Assembly (NCBI RefSeq): GCF_000006445.2
Contig: NC_006046.2
Location: forward strand, 310,001 to 374,000
DNA length: 64,000 bases
Source: Debaryomyces hansenii CBS767
Taxonomy: Eukaryota > Ascomycota > Pichiomycetes > Serinales > Debaryomycetaceae
Reading direction: 5' to 3'
The notes beneath the pieces were generated by a model, which searched no databases, was not told where the DNA came from, and saw only the letters and a program-made list of their open reading frames with translations. This document shows positions 1-9,533 of this stretch, piece by piece. How positions within the stretch are numbered: position 1 is the first letter of the stretch; the number at the start of each line of letters is the position of its first letter. The position numbers were made by a program, and so were the translations under genes.

Positions 1-1
1 G

Positions 2-2965
2 GCTGATGACGAACTACAAAAGTCAAGTTCATTAGAAAGTATCAAAGAGACTGAGCTTCATAGCATTGAAGAAATCCCCAGAATCGACGTACAGAATGAC
101 GAAATGCCGGTGAATAACCAGTTTGAATCGGGTTGTCAAAACAAGTCATTTGAACGGATTCGCGAATCTACGGAGGAATCCACTTCATCTAATAAATTGA
201 ATCAAGAACCTAACCAAACAATGCATGTACCATCTAATGAAACATGCGACCATCCTGTTGATCAATCTTCGGAAGAAAGTTTGAATGACCATTTTGAAGA
301 GTCTACATTAGGATCTATTCAAAGACCTCAACAAACACCTAAACCAATGGGTGATAAGATTTTGACTCAAGGTTCGACGAGAGAAGAATCTCAGGAACCT
401 AATGAGGATGCGATGGGGGAGCTGTTTCAGCCAGCACAAGTGAGTGAAAATAATTCACAGATGCAAAATCTTGAACAGGGATGTGAAGAGTCAGAGATAA
501 TCGCGGAGTATTCAGCTGAATCTGAGTCTGACTCAGAGTCAGAGGTCTTAAAGAAGATACCCAAACCTAGTTTAGGTATGATTGAAGCTAATGATTCTTC
601 TGAATTTTCGCAAGAGGATTTGAATCACACCCATACACAAATGGATTCAGATACTGAGGATTTGAGTACATTACATGACGTTTCGGAAGATAAAATAAGA
701 AATAATTCTCCGGCTAAGAATACTTTATTTTTTGAATATTCAAATAATGACGATTTCCAAACTCCAGAAGGTTCTCCCGTCCTGAAAGTTTCGGAATGGG
801 TAAATGGAGCTGAAAAAGATAAAAAGATTACTTCTGAAGGGGAATTGAATAGTATAAATCTCGATAATGTTAGCGAAGCACCGAAAAACATAGCTGAAAA
901 CGATAATCAGTCCACTATTATTCAAGAAATCAAACACCCTAGATCGCATCCTGTTTCTTGTTCAGGTTCTCCGACACCAGAATCTCCAAAACCAAAAAAT
1001 TTCTTTGACTTTCATAAGGACGATGCTTTTGACAGGTTTTTGAACGACAAGCAAGTCGAGGTTCCACCAAGAGGTGACGTCGCAGTTGTAGGCGATAAAA
1101 TTAGAAAGCATGAAAGGTCAGTTTCATCAATAAGTTCATTTAATTCTATATTGCATAGTGACTTTGAATCACCAAATAAATCAAAGGCATTGTTTTCCAA
1201 GTCACCTAGACAAAACCCCCCAAGAATTCCACATAGTCATTCATCTTCTCCTGAGAAAGGCTTGGATATTTATCATAAGAACCAAGTAGGGGTTGGAGAG
1301 AAAGCTTTACCTATCACACCTACTGAAGGACAGCTCCCAGTTCAAAAAGATTTACCAGCTTCACCGGAGGATAAAAACGCATTGCCAAATAGCTCTTTAC
1401 CAGATATCAATTCCGCAGAAGAGATGGGTCCTGAAGATCACTATTCACCTACTCAGATATCTGAGATTGGCTCATTACATACGTCGAAATTAGATTCAAT
1501 GCCTTTGGATTCAAATATGGACAAGAATGAATCAATCGATGCAAACAAAATTCCCTTGAAGAAAGGCTCGATGCTTGATGTCGTAACTCCTGAATCAAAA
1601 ATCCCGAAAAAGAAGCCCCCGTCAGATTTAAAGGAGCATCCGTCTGATAAAGCTCCACTGGATTCTATTAATACCAATAAAGTTCCCAAGGTAAAATCAT
1701 TTAGAAGCTTAAATGGAGATTCAAAATTGAAAAAGTCTTCATCCACAGCAAACTTCAAAGCATTTTTCAAGAAACTTTTTCCGTTGCCATCAGCATCGTC
1801 ATCTAATTCATTTGAAAGTAAGAGTATGTATAATCCAAAGGGGTCACAAACAGATGTTCTGCACGAAACATCATCATTAAATAAGCCCAAGAAGTTGACT
1901 AAAGGTAAGAGATCATTCTCGTTTGCCAATTTAAAACTGGCAGGGTTTAATAATAAATCTCATACACCTACAAATGAACCAAAGCCAACTATACCACCTC
2001 AAAAAGAAAAAGAAAAAGAAAAAGAAGAAAAAGCTGTATCAAACCTGAATGTTTTAGATAATGAAATTATACCGCAAACTGAGAGTTTGACGATCACTAA
2101 GCTACCAACAATTGAAAGAGATGATAGTCTATTTGAAGATATGTTTACAAATTTTGATGAAAGATTTAATAGGGCTAATTCAACTAAAAGTAAAGCTGCA
2201 ACAAATTCAATTAACGAATTATTTATTAAAGATGACGAATTGACTAGAGATCAAATTAAAGATCAGCAGTTAAAAGATAATAACCAAATATCGGATGATA
2301 TTGATGAAGGTAATGATGCGAAGTCAACGTCGTCTGAAGCATTCTCTATGGCCAATTCTGACGAAATCTATATTGATGACAATATAAGATACTTGCAAGA
2401 CGAATTAATATGGCCAGTAGATAATGATGAATTCACTTCAATTGAAGATTATAGTGTTTTAAGTAGGTCTGGAACTGTGAAGACAAGATTGAACCTAGAG
2501 AGTAATGAAGAACAAGGAGAAAGTACAGTTGAAACTATAGTGGTTGATAATGAGCAATTAACGGGTTTATTTGATAATTTATCAGAGCTACAAAGAAGAA
2601 GACTTCCAATACACTTAAAGCATATTGGCCAATTCAAGGATTCAAAGATTTTAGAAATTAGCATTAGAAAATTCGAAAGTATTCCTGATTTATCGAATTT
2701 AAGAATAGAAAATAAGCAACTTAATTCAATCTTAAAAAAGCTGCTTAGATCTTCTGAAAATAAGAAGGTTCAATTTTCGAATAAAATTTCGATTAATGAG
2801 ACATTTTCGCCTGATATGTATAAACGTTACAATAAGTCTGTTACTCAGTATACTTTAACTGAGTCGATGGAAATCAACAAGATTAAAAATGAGTTAAACA
2901 CTTATAAATGTAATGAAATGTTGGTTCATGAACATTCTCAAGATAACACTCATTTTTTCTATTAA
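2..2965 (+). CDS. BNI4: BNI4/AFR1-family PP1-targeting scaffold (5' partial)
   Basis: The reading frame is open to the left window edge; the first in-frame ATG is at 104, but in-frame sense codons run upstream of it, so the gene is cut by the window. The visible part (about 987 codons) is rich in Ser, Asn, Asp and Glu and looks disordered. The C-terminus carries the family hallmark: a K-V-Q-F protein phosphatase 1 docking motif (2766-2777), followed by a conserved tail that ends in VHEHSQDNTHFFY. S. cerevisiae Bni4, Afr1 and Yer158c share this kind of tail. Bni4 recruits the phosphatase Glc7 and the chitin synthase III machinery to the septin ring at the bud neck. The great length favours Bni4 over the shorter Afr1. 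Family assignment is firm; the exact member is inferred. Confidence 0.72.
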   Translation, partial: ADDELQKSSSLESIKETELHSIEEIPRIDVQNDEMPVNNQFESGCQNKSFERIRESTEESTSSNKLNQEPNQTMHVPSNETCDHPVDQSSEESLNDHFEESTLGSIQRPQQTPKPMGDKILTQGSTREESQEPNEDAMGELFQPAQVSENNSQMQNLEQGCEESEIIAEYSAESESDSESEVLKKIPKPSLGMIEANDSSEFSQEDLNHTHTQMDSDTEDLSTLHDVSEDKIRNNSPAKNTLFFEYSNNDDFQTPEGSPVLKVSEWVNGAEKDKKITSEGELNSINLDNVSEAPKNIAENDNQSTIIQEIKHPRSHPVSCSGSPTPESPKPKNFFDFHKDDAFDRFLNDKQVEVPPRGDVAVVGDKIRKHERSVSSISSFNSILHSDFESPNKSKALFSKSPRQNPPRIPHSHSSSPEKGLDIYHKNQVGVGEKALPITPTEGQLPVQKDLPASPEDKNALPNSSLPDINSAEEMGPEDHYSPTQISEIGSLHTSKLDSMPLDSNMDKNESIDANKIPLKKGSMLDVVTPESKIPKKKPPSDLKEHPSDKAPLDSINTNKVPKVKSFRSLNGDSKLKKSSSTANFKAFFKKLFPLPSASSSNSFESKSMYNPKGSQTDVLHETSSLNKPKKLTKGKRSFSFANLKLAGFNNKSHTPTNEPKPTIPPQKEKEKEKEEKAVSNLNVLDNEIIPQTESLTITKLPTIERDDSLFEDMFTNFDERFNRANSTKSKAATNSINELFIKDDELTRDQIKDQQLKDNNQISDDIDEGNDAKSTSSEAFSMANSDEIYIDDNIRYLQDELIWPVDNDEFTSIEDYSVLSRSGTVKTRLNLESNEEQGESTVETIVVDNEQLTGLFDNLSELQRRRLPIHLKHIGQFKDSKILEISIRKFESIPDLSNLRIENKQLNSILKKLLRSSENKKVQFSNKISINETFSPDMYKRYNKSVTQYTLTESMEINKIKNELNTYKCNEMLVHEHSQDNTHFFY

Positions 2966-3055
2966 TGCTGCGCCTGGTTATTTATACTTATATTTTAGTT
3001 CCTCATTACGTATTAGATATACATATGTATTAGATTTAAATGACGAATATTTACT

Positions 3056-3502
3056 TTAGCTACCTCGATATGTAGTATAACTATGGTTGGATAATAATAA
3101 TGGAATATGGTAGTGGTTATCCGGAGTATTACCGACTTCAAATGTGACTTCAACAAATGGAAAGAACGTTCTGTTCTTCTCATCTAAATTGTGAAAGTAC
3201 TTTCCTGTTAAGAATTTTATTTTGTAAATACCAGGTGTTAGTTTGCACCAATTGTTATCATCTATGCCAATATTTGTCTTATATTTGGCATCAAGCTTTG
3301 GGTCATATATCCAGCTTTTTATTCTCCCGTCATTATCTGTTCTTGCCATAGCAAATGGTTTGGAATTAACGACCTCGTAAGCTGATTCATCATTAGGATC
3401 AGTCGATAAGGGTGAAATATAATAGATTGAGCAAGTAACATTAGATGCGGGTTTTCCGACACTTGTATCTAGTATGTGACATGTAATTGGAGCAATTGAC
3501 AT
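3056..3502 (-). CDS. 5-hydroxyisourate hydrolase (transthyretin-like)
   Basis: A 148-residue protein with the transthyretin/HIUase fold signature. The N-terminal block ITCHILDTSVGKPA contains the catalytic His, GRIKSW lies mid-protein, and the protein ends with the diagnostic YRGS. The enzyme hydrolyses 5-hydroxyisourate, the urate oxidase product, in the purine-to-allantoin route. Length is close to that of known HIUases. Some homologues are peroxisomal; no SKL-type C-terminal signal is present here. It is convergent with the BNI4-like gene (90 bp between stops). To my knowledge S. cerevisiae lacks this enzyme, so its presence fits a yeast that degrades urate. Confidence 0.92.
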   Translation of the reverse strand: MSIAPITCHILDTSVGKPASNVTCSIYYISPLSTDPNDESAYEVVNSKPFAMARTDNDGRIKSWIYDPKLDAKYKTNIGIDDNNWCKLTPGIYKIKFLTGKYFHNLDEKNRTFFPFVEVTFEVGNTPDNHYHIPLLLSNHSYTTYRGS

Positions 3503-3641
3503 ATTATAGAGTGATTGCTTTTAGTAAATAAAAATGAATTAGATAAGAATTTTGACCTAATATGAGTATTACAGAAATAATCGGATAACTCCGAAATTAC
3601 AAAATAGACCTAAAATTTTTAAGAATTGAAGAAATTTGAAC

Positions 3642-5228
3642 CTAACCTATATAAGACCATTCTATTACTTTGGAATCATATTTCCATTTTTTTCTTTCAT
3701 TAAATTCGTTAGTTAAAATCCAATCAACAATGGCATTAATTAGCTTGTAGTCTACATTTCCAATAAGGTTATTAGAATGAATTTTGAAAATACCCATGTA
3801 GCTTTCAACATTCAATACTGTAGTTTTATCTTCATTTATTTTATGCAATTTGAGTACATTTAAGCAATATCTCAAGTGGTCAGCTAACTGAAAAAGGTTA
3901 TGCGGATTTACATCTTGATTTCGGGAAACACCAATTAATCTATAATTGATATGCAAAAGGTGTCGTGTGGTGTGAAATATTTCATGTTTAGTATGCTTGA
4001 TATTGTATTGCTCATTCGAATTAAGTCGTCTAGATAGTAACTTGACATTAGTTAAGCTTTCGAGTAAATGCCGGATTTTCGAATTGTTATAAATGTCAGC
4101 TAACTTAAAGGGGGATTGACCGTGATTCAATATCCACACGATAAATTCTAATGTCAATTGAAATTCCTCAAATACTTGAACTGGTGTTTCGGCTTCATTG
4201 TCTAATGAATGAACTTGATTTACTTCCAAAATCTGAATTTCTGAATCAGGTAGCAATGGGTCATCTATCTCTTCAGGTTCAGATTCAATCACTTCAGGAT
4301 CTTCATTTACTTCAAGCTCTTCAGGTTCAGATTCAATCACTTCAGGAACTTCATTTACTTCAAGCTCTTCATTTGCCTCAGGTTCTTTATTGGTTTCAAG
4401 AGCTTCATCTACTTCTATAGGATCAGTTAAATCTATGACATCTTGGCAAGATTCCAGGTGTTGTCTTAAAAGTATACTATCCTCTCTGAAAATACTGGGG
4501 CTTACTGCACCCTCAGCGTCAAAAATGTCTAGTCCTTCTTTGAATTTTTTCCGATTAAAATCCTTTCTCAATAATTTTGGTTCTGAGTATGTCATTGGCG
4601 TCTGTCCCAACTTAGGAGACTCATATATCCATGGCCTACATAATATGGAGTTTCTGAATTCTAGCTTTTCCTTCCAAGACTCAATTTCAAGATCTAATTC
4701 ATCATTACTACCAATTATACTTATATAATCAGCTAGCAACTCTCTCTTGTTACTAAGTTCATTCACAACCCCCACTGCTTCGATGATCTTTCCATATGAT
4801 CCATTAAATACTAACCCTGCCGATAAATACAAAGCTTCTTTAACTTTCACTTCAATAATCAGCATTCTGTCACTGGAAAAATCATCTAGGGCAACAAGAA
4901 CATAGTTCTTTGGATTTCGTTCACCCCACTCACTGTAATCCTTGTATGATTCTCCTATTACCTTTCCCGTAATCTTAACTCTCTTTACCGGATAGTTGTT
5001 TATCATTATGAAATTATTCATGTACTTCTCAAATCCTTTAGATCCATAAACTTCAAGTATGGACCTACTTCTATTGATATCTGATATGAATAGTGGAATA
5101 ATCTTACCATCAGTAGGCGCCATATGAAATATTTCTGGGACATAATAACATTTATTAGGGTACCGTATAGCGATATGGTTTTCACCAGGCGCAAAATCAA
5201 TCTTGTTACGAATATTGACACCTGCCAT
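3642..5228 (-). CDS. STN1: Telomere-capping CST subunit Stn1
   Basis: A 528-residue protein. The first ~200 residues match the Stn1 OB-fold region: a tyrosine-rich start (residues ~20-30), then NNYPVKRVKITGKVIG (first OB strands) and LIIEVKVKEALYLSAGLVFNG. Stn1 works with Cdc13 and Ten1 to protect telomeric single-stranded DNA and to help polymerase alpha fill in the C-strand. A very acidic linker of short repeats (ELEVNE, PEVIESEPEE) lies near residues 275-325, and a C-terminal domain follows. It is divergent from RRP8, with 175 bp between start codons. STN1 and RRP8 are also neighbours in S. cerevisiae (YDR082W, YDR083W), which supports both calls. Confidence 0.85.
   Translation of the reverse strand: MAGVNIRNKIDFAPGENHIAIRYPNKCYYVPEIFHMAPTDGKIIPLFISDINRSRSILEVYGSKGFEKYMNNFIMINNYPVKRVKITGKVIGESYKDYSEWGERNPKNYVLVALDDFSSDRMLIIEVKVKEALYLSAGLVFNGSYGKIIEAVGVVNELSNKRELLADYISIIGSNDELDLEIESWKEKLEFRNSILCRPWIYESPKLGQTPMTYSEPKLLRKDFNRKKFKEGLDIFDAEGAVSPSIFREDSILLRQHLESCQDVIDLTDPIEVDEALETNKEPEANEELEVNEVPEVIESEPEELEVNEDPEVIESEPEEIDDPLLPDSEIQILEVNQVHSLDNEAETPVQVFEEFQLTLEFIVWILNHGQSPFKLADIYNNSKIRHLLESLTNVKLLSRRLNSNEQYNIKHTKHEIFHTTRHLLHINYRLIGVSRNQDVNPHNLFQLADHLRYCLNVLKLHKINEDKTTVLNVESYMGIFKIHSNNLIGNVDYKLINAIVDWILTNEFNERKKWKYDSKVIEWSYIG
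4269..4364 (-). repeat. 48-bp tandem repeat in STN1 acidic linker
   Basis: Two almost identical 48-bp units start at 4269 and 4317 and encode a 16-residue acidic module (SEPEELEVNEDPEVIE type). Weaker partial copies continue on the higher-coordinate side (EANEELEVNEVPEV). The period is a multiple of three, so unit gain or loss keeps the frame. Confidence 0.85.
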
Positions 5229-5354
5229 TGATCATCATAGTATTAGTTGTATTTTTCAAGACGTGTTTTCATATGAGTTTGATGTTCAACTTTAGAGTAT
5301 AATCAATAAATTTAGTGATGCTTCTGCCTGACACAAAAATATTTTTTTTCAGTA

Positions 5355-5360
5355 GATGAG
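5355..5360 (+). promoter_or_regulatory. PAC-like GATGAG before RRP8
   Basis: GATGAG, the core of the PAC element common at S. cerevisiae ribosome-biogenesis genes, lies 44 bp before the RRP8 ATG within T-rich sequence. The full GCGATGAG form is not present. Functional assignment is by analogy only. Confidence 0.35.
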
Positions 5361-5403
5361 TTTTTTTATTACACTATTCTTAACCAAGTAAATAATAGAA
5401 AAT

Positions 5404-6645
5404 ATGGCATTATTCCAGGTTGAAGGATGGAATTTGAAGCAGGATAAGGTGGCTGTTGGTGGTGGGTCAAATAAGAAAAAGGAGAAAAAGGAAAGGAAGA
5501 AGGCAAAGAAAATAGAGCATGCTCTAGTGAGAGAAGAAGAAGAAAAGCAGATACAAACTGGACACGAAGAACATGCCAAAGCAAAAGCTAAAGAAACTGA
5601 AGGGAAAACTGAGAATAAGGAAGAATCTGATTTAAAGAAGGAAAAGGTTAAAAAGAGAAAGCATGACGAAAATGAAGCACAGGATGAAGTTCCTGATAAG
5701 CCGTTACCAATCACTCTGAAATTGACCCCATTGCAACAAAAGATGATGGCCAAATTATCAGGTTCGAGATTTAGGTGGATCAATGAGCAATTATATACGA
5801 TTACTTCGAAGGACGCATTGAGCTTGATTGAAGATCAACCTGAGTTGTTTGATGAATACCATCAAGGGTTCAGATCTCAGGTGCAATCCTGGCCAGAAAA
5901 TCCAGTTGATGTGTTTGTGGACCAAATCAAAACCAGAGCGTCTGCAAAGCCTGTTAATGCACCAGGTGGATTGCCTGGTTTACCAAATAAGAAGGTGGTA
6001 ATTGCAGACATGGGTTGTGGTGAAGCACAATTGGCGTTGGATGTTAATAACTTTACAAAACAATACAATTCAAAGAAACAAAACAAGAAACAAAAACCAA
6101 ATCAAGGAAGGAGGTTCCAGACAGGACCAAAAACCTTAGATATAGAAGTTCATAGTTTTGATTTGAAGAAGGCCAACGATAGAATTACGGTCGCTGATAT
6201 CAAAAATATCCCTCTTCCTAACGGGTCATGCACAGTAGTAATATTTTGTTTAGCATTGATGGGAACAAACTTCTTGGATTTCATTAAAGAAGCCTACAGG
6301 CTTTTATCTCCAAGTGGTGAATTATGGATTGCTGAAATCAAGTCGAGATTCACCGAGTCAGCCGAAGCTAAATCTATTAAACCTGAAAATGTAGGTTCAG
6401 AATTCGTCGATGCCTTGAAAATGTGTGGGTTCTTCCACAAGAAAACTGACAATGACAATAAAATGTTCACCAGATTCGAATTTTTCAAGCCTCCGCAAGA
6501 TATTATTAATGAAAGAAAGGCGAAATTAGAAAGACGCAAGAAATTTGTTGAACACGAAGACGAGAAAGAAAAGTTCGAACTCAAAAGATCAGAGAAAGCA
6601 GAGGGTGAATGGCTATTGAAACCTTGTATATATAAGAGAAGATAA
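5404..6645 (+). CDS. RRP8: 25S rRNA adenine-N1 methyltransferase Rrp8
   Basis: A 413-residue protein. The first ~100 residues are highly charged and Lys-rich (nucleolar-type tail). The rest is the Rrp8 SAM-dependent methyltransferase domain: KMMAKLSGSRFRWINEQLYT, motif I VIADMGCGEAQLAL at about residues 199-212, HSFDLKKANDRITVADIKNIPL, then VVIFCLALMGTNFLDFIKEAYRLL and GELWIAEIKSRF. Rrp8 makes m1A645 in helix 25.1 of 25S rRNA and is needed for efficient 60S biogenesis. The ATG at 5404 begins MALFQVEGWNLK, a typical Rrp8 start. It shares a short divergent promoter with STN1. Confidence 0.96.
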   Translation: MALFQVEGWNLKQDKVAVGGGSNKKKEKKERKKAKKIEHALVREEEEKQIQTGHEEHAKAKAKETEGKTENKEESDLKKEKVKKRKHDENEAQDEVPDKPLPITLKLTPLQQKMMAKLSGSRFRWINEQLYTITSKDALSLIEDQPELFDEYHQGFRSQVQSWPENPVDVFVDQIKTRASAKPVNAPGGLPGLPNKKVVIADMGCGEAQLALDVNNFTKQYNSKKQNKKQKPNQGRRFQTGPKTLDIEVHSFDLKKANDRITVADIKNIPLPNGSCTVVIFCLALMGTNFLDFIKEAYRLLSPSGELWIAEIKSRFTESAEAKSIKPENVGSEFVDALKMCGFFHKKTDNDNKMFTRFEFFKPPQDIINERKAKLERRKKFVEHEDEKEKFELKRSEKAEGEWLLKPCIYKRR

Positions 6646-6794
6646 ATAATCTAATGTAACAATAATTCTGATAAGCGAGAATCCGTGATGTTGAAAATCA
6701 AAATTACTGTAGATGCAAATTTAAAACATGATTAGGTGTACCTTAACTTTTCGTTGTTTAGATATATATTGACTACACAACTCCTTACTTCTAC

Positions 6795-6983
6795 CCAGCC
6801 ATTATACTGTAAGTGCTTAAGTCTTTCCGCTTGTAGCTATTCCCAGCTTCTCTGTAAGCAAGATAATGCTGCACCAGCTCTTTTATCACGTGATTTTGAC
6901 TAAAGCCAGCCATTTTTCAGCCATTTGATTGTAGTGATGACAGGGGAATATCAAATCGGTCATAGACCAGCAATTAATGCTGG
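6795..6983. promoter_or_regulatory. Cluster of Ace2/Swi5-type CCAGC sites
   Basis: Five CCAGC cores on the + strand (6795-6799, 6843-6847, 6874-6878, 6906-6910, 6967-6971) and one on the - strand (GCTGG, 6979-6983) lie 116-304 bp before the DSE1 ATG. Two are full RACCAGC/ACCAGC forms (6873-6878, 6965-6971). The last two sites form an inverted pair with CCAGCA/TGCTGG arms and a 5-nt centre. Ace2 switches on DSE1 in daughter cells in S. cerevisiae; occupancy here is inferred. Confidence 0.6.
6886..6893. promoter_or_regulatory. TCACGTGA palindrome (Cbf1/bHLH type)
   Basis: A perfect 8-bp CACGTG-core palindrome in the DSE1 promoter, one of five identical 8-mers found between genes in this window. 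Confidence 0.45.
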
Positions 6984-7098
6984 AAATCGGCCAAAACAAA
7001 GATTTACAGTATCTTTATATATCATGGGATGTATTTGACGATATTTCAAACGGTATGTATTCTTTCGTCAATTTTGAGGATAAATATAATTTAACATA

Positions 7099-9072
7099 AT
7101 GAACGAATATTACGAACCTACATTACTATTTAGACAAAACGCTGTTAAGAAATACAGTCCTGAACTTTCACCTGTTTCAAGTATGAGCAGTCTTGACTTG
7201 CCAAAGTCGAATAATAGCTCGTCATCCTGGTTATTAGATAACCATAATCCTAAAGACACGGAAATTCTCAATAAGTCATGTTCATTGAACAGGTTGAACA
7301 TAAAGTCCAACTACTGGAAAATTCCCGATAATGATATGAGCTTAACGTCTATGGCTCTACTGAGACAAGGGGACTCTAATAAATCATTACTAGGCATATC
7401 AAGTGCCAATGATGATTCTAATTTGTTTATATACGAATTAGATTTGGCCGAGAATTATTTAACACACAACAATACCATTTCTTTGCCAAATGTTCACGCA
7501 ATGAGATGGGTTCCGCAGATGGGTAACAATGAGTTAAGTTTGATAACAGGAAACAGTAAAGGTTACGCTCACTTAGTTTCAATCCCAAACTCAAACGAGG
7601 AAGGTCAGTCGGCCGAAATCGTTAAACGTTTCAACCACAGGAAGCATCTTAAATCAATAAATAAGGATCCCTCTATTGCATCTCATACCTCGACAGATAT
7701 TACGAAATTAAACTTCATGGATAAAAGTATGGACTTATTATCCCTTTATGACAATAACTTGTTCTTATGGGATATTAATGGATGTGATTCGCAAGTCAGA
7801 CCTAAACCAATATCAATTTCGAGCATACCAGGGATAGTTAATTTTGACCCTATCCCTCACAGTTCTAACCTGGTGGGTATATGTGGCCAATTTGGTGTGT
7901 CATTGTTTGATACAAGACAGCCCAAATTTAGTGTTCCATCATCAGTTATGAAGCAAGCTAACAAGAGGAAGCTAGGTGCAAATGTCATAAGATGGTCCCC
8001 TAATGACGATAATGTATTTGCTGCGTCGCATATGGATGGGGTTATACGGTTGTGGGACATCAGGAAGCAAGATTATTTTGCAAGCCTCGATGGTCACCAA
8101 GGGAAAAAAATAATTAGCATAGAATGGAACAAGAATGACTTATTCAGTGGAGGCAGAGATGGAAATATAGTGCATTGGGATTTAACATCCGATATAAACG
8201 AATACCCTAAACCTGACATTACGAATTGTGGTTTGAAAGAAGGATTAAATAGCATTAAATTCAACCCAGTGAAGAATTCAGTCGAGAAAACCATCAACCA
8301 AAGACAATGCGGTACAGTATTACCAGCATCGAACACCAATATTGTGGATATGTGCTCCGTTTCTCTTACCTCGCATAATGAAGAAGACGTTAAGGTGCTT
8401 TCTATTGATAGCAGCTCATTCCTTGGATTACACTCCAAGATATTTGATGCTGTTAAAGTCAACATCAACTCAGAAAAAACATACTACACCGACGACGACA
8501 TATCTTTGCTCCTTGCTGCTCAACAATCCAGTCTCTCAACATTGGTCAATGATTCGACAGAAAATGTAACCAAGCCTTTGACCATTTCCAGGATGCCTAC
8601 AACAAAGATCACCCACGATGTTGCTCCTCCTGCTATTCCTACACCCGCTAGTGTTGTTCCTACTACCCCTAACATGTCCAACGACACACTAGCAGAAGGC
8701 CCTGACGAATTTGTGGAAGTAGGCGACATCATCAGACTCAAAGAACCAAAATTCTCGTTTTCAAACTACAACGATTCGGTCTTCTCAGTCGATTCAAACC
8801 ACGATATAAAGTCGTCCCCACTGTCCACTACCTCTCGTGGCTCATTCGGCGAATCGTCGTCGTCCATATCTACAAATCCAACCATAGTTGAAGCGTCTCC
8901 AATATCACACAAGAGAGACCCGAGCGATATTTTCAACTTCAAGACTGATTTTGACTTTGGTCTTGGCTTGAATGACTACAAATTTGACGAGTCCTTAGTC
9001 GACAGATCATTCGATAGGATGCTTTCACTCAAGACCAATGCTACCAATTATTATAGTGTTTATAGTAGTTAA
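7099..9072 (+). CDS. DSE1: WD-repeat daughter-cell protein Dse1
   Basis: A 657-residue protein with a Ser-rich start and a WD40 propeller over about residues 75-400 (LFLWDING, VIRLWDIRKQDYFASLDGHQGKK, NIVHWDLTSD), followed by a low-complexity Ser/Thr-rich tail. Domain order, the N-terminal YYEPTLLFRQNAVKKYSP block and its position next to RSP5 support Dse1, which in S. cerevisiae is made in daughter cells and affects cell-wall metabolism and separation. YCK3 lies just beyond RSP5, and S. cerevisiae has YCK3-DSE1-RSP5 in a row (YER123W-YER125W). The promoter has many Ace2-type sites. The identity rests more on synteny and promoter than on strong motifs, since WD proteins are common. Confidence 0.8.
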   Translation: MNEYYEPTLLFRQNAVKKYSPELSPVSSMSSLDLPKSNNSSSSWLLDNHNPKDTEILNKSCSLNRLNIKSNYWKIPDNDMSLTSMALLRQGDSNKSLLGISSANDDSNLFIYELDLAENYLTHNNTISLPNVHAMRWVPQMGNNELSLITGNSKGYAHLVSIPNSNEEGQSAEIVKRFNHRKHLKSINKDPSIASHTSTDITKLNFMDKSMDLLSLYDNNLFLWDINGCDSQVRPKPISISSIPGIVNFDPIPHSSNLVGICGQFGVSLFDTRQPKFSVPSSVMKQANKRKLGANVIRWSPNDDNVFAASHMDGVIRLWDIRKQDYFASLDGHQGKKIISIEWNKNDLFSGGRDGNIVHWDLTSDINEYPKPDITNCGLKEGLNSIKFNPVKNSVEKTINQRQCGTVLPASNTNIVDMCSVSLTSHNEEDVKVLSIDSSSFLGLHSKIFDAVKVNINSEKTYYTDDDISLLLAAQQSSLSTLVNDSTENVTKPLTISRMPTTKITHDVAPPAIPTPASVVPTTPNMSNDTLAEGPDEFVEVGDIIRLKEPKFSFSNYNDSVFSVDSNHDIKSSPLSTTSRGSFGESSSSISTNPTIVEASPISHKRDPSDIFNFKTDFDFGLGLNDYKFDESLVDRSFDRMLSLKTNATNYYSVYSS

Positions 9073-9533
9073 ATATAACAGTATCATAATATACTATAGT
9101 CTGTTGTATAGTCACGTGATGGAAAATTTGATGTGTAATTTTTAGTTGTTTGTTGAATGTAATCATATTCCCTTGCTTTTATCATGTATCGTAACGTGAA
9201 TAACAAATAATCGTATAAGATACATATATATAGATATATCTATTGATCCTATTGATAGTGGTAATAGATTAGATTTCTTTTGTTAAATTTGGAATTGGAT
9301 TGCGGTATTTTTCGGCTATTCGATAGATAAATACATTCGTACAATAGGAGACCAATCTAATTCAAAATTAGTTGGAAGGTTAAATCTTTGCATAAATAGA
9401 TATATTAGGTGATATTCCAAGCTATTATCTGATTGTGGGTATTGAAGTATCTCCCAAGAGAAGTCCGTACGATAGATTCAAAATTTCATCGGGTGAAAAA
9501 TTCTGAAGTAAACTAGGAAAGATTGAAACAAGT
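9073..9533. other. Spacer DSE1-RSP5 (RSP5 promoter)
   Basis: A 461-bp AT-rich spacer with a TCACGTGA palindrome (9112-9119) and TATATA runs near 9225-9240. No gene is seen. Confidence 0.6.
9112..9119. promoter_or_regulatory. TCACGTGA palindrome before RSP5
   Basis: A perfect CACGTG-core 8-mer about 415 bp before the RSP5 ATG and 40 bp after the DSE1 stop. Cbf1 or another bHLH factor is the likely binder, by analogy. Confidence 0.4.

Larger units (their letters stand above)
6646..7098. other. Spacer RRP8-DSE1 (DSE1 promoter)
   Basis: This 453-bp spacer holds the DSE1 promoter. It contains one TCACGTGA palindrome (6886-6893), a tight cluster of CCAGC motifs (6795-6983) and AT-rich sequence just before the ATG. 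No coding potential is seen. Confidence 0.7.
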
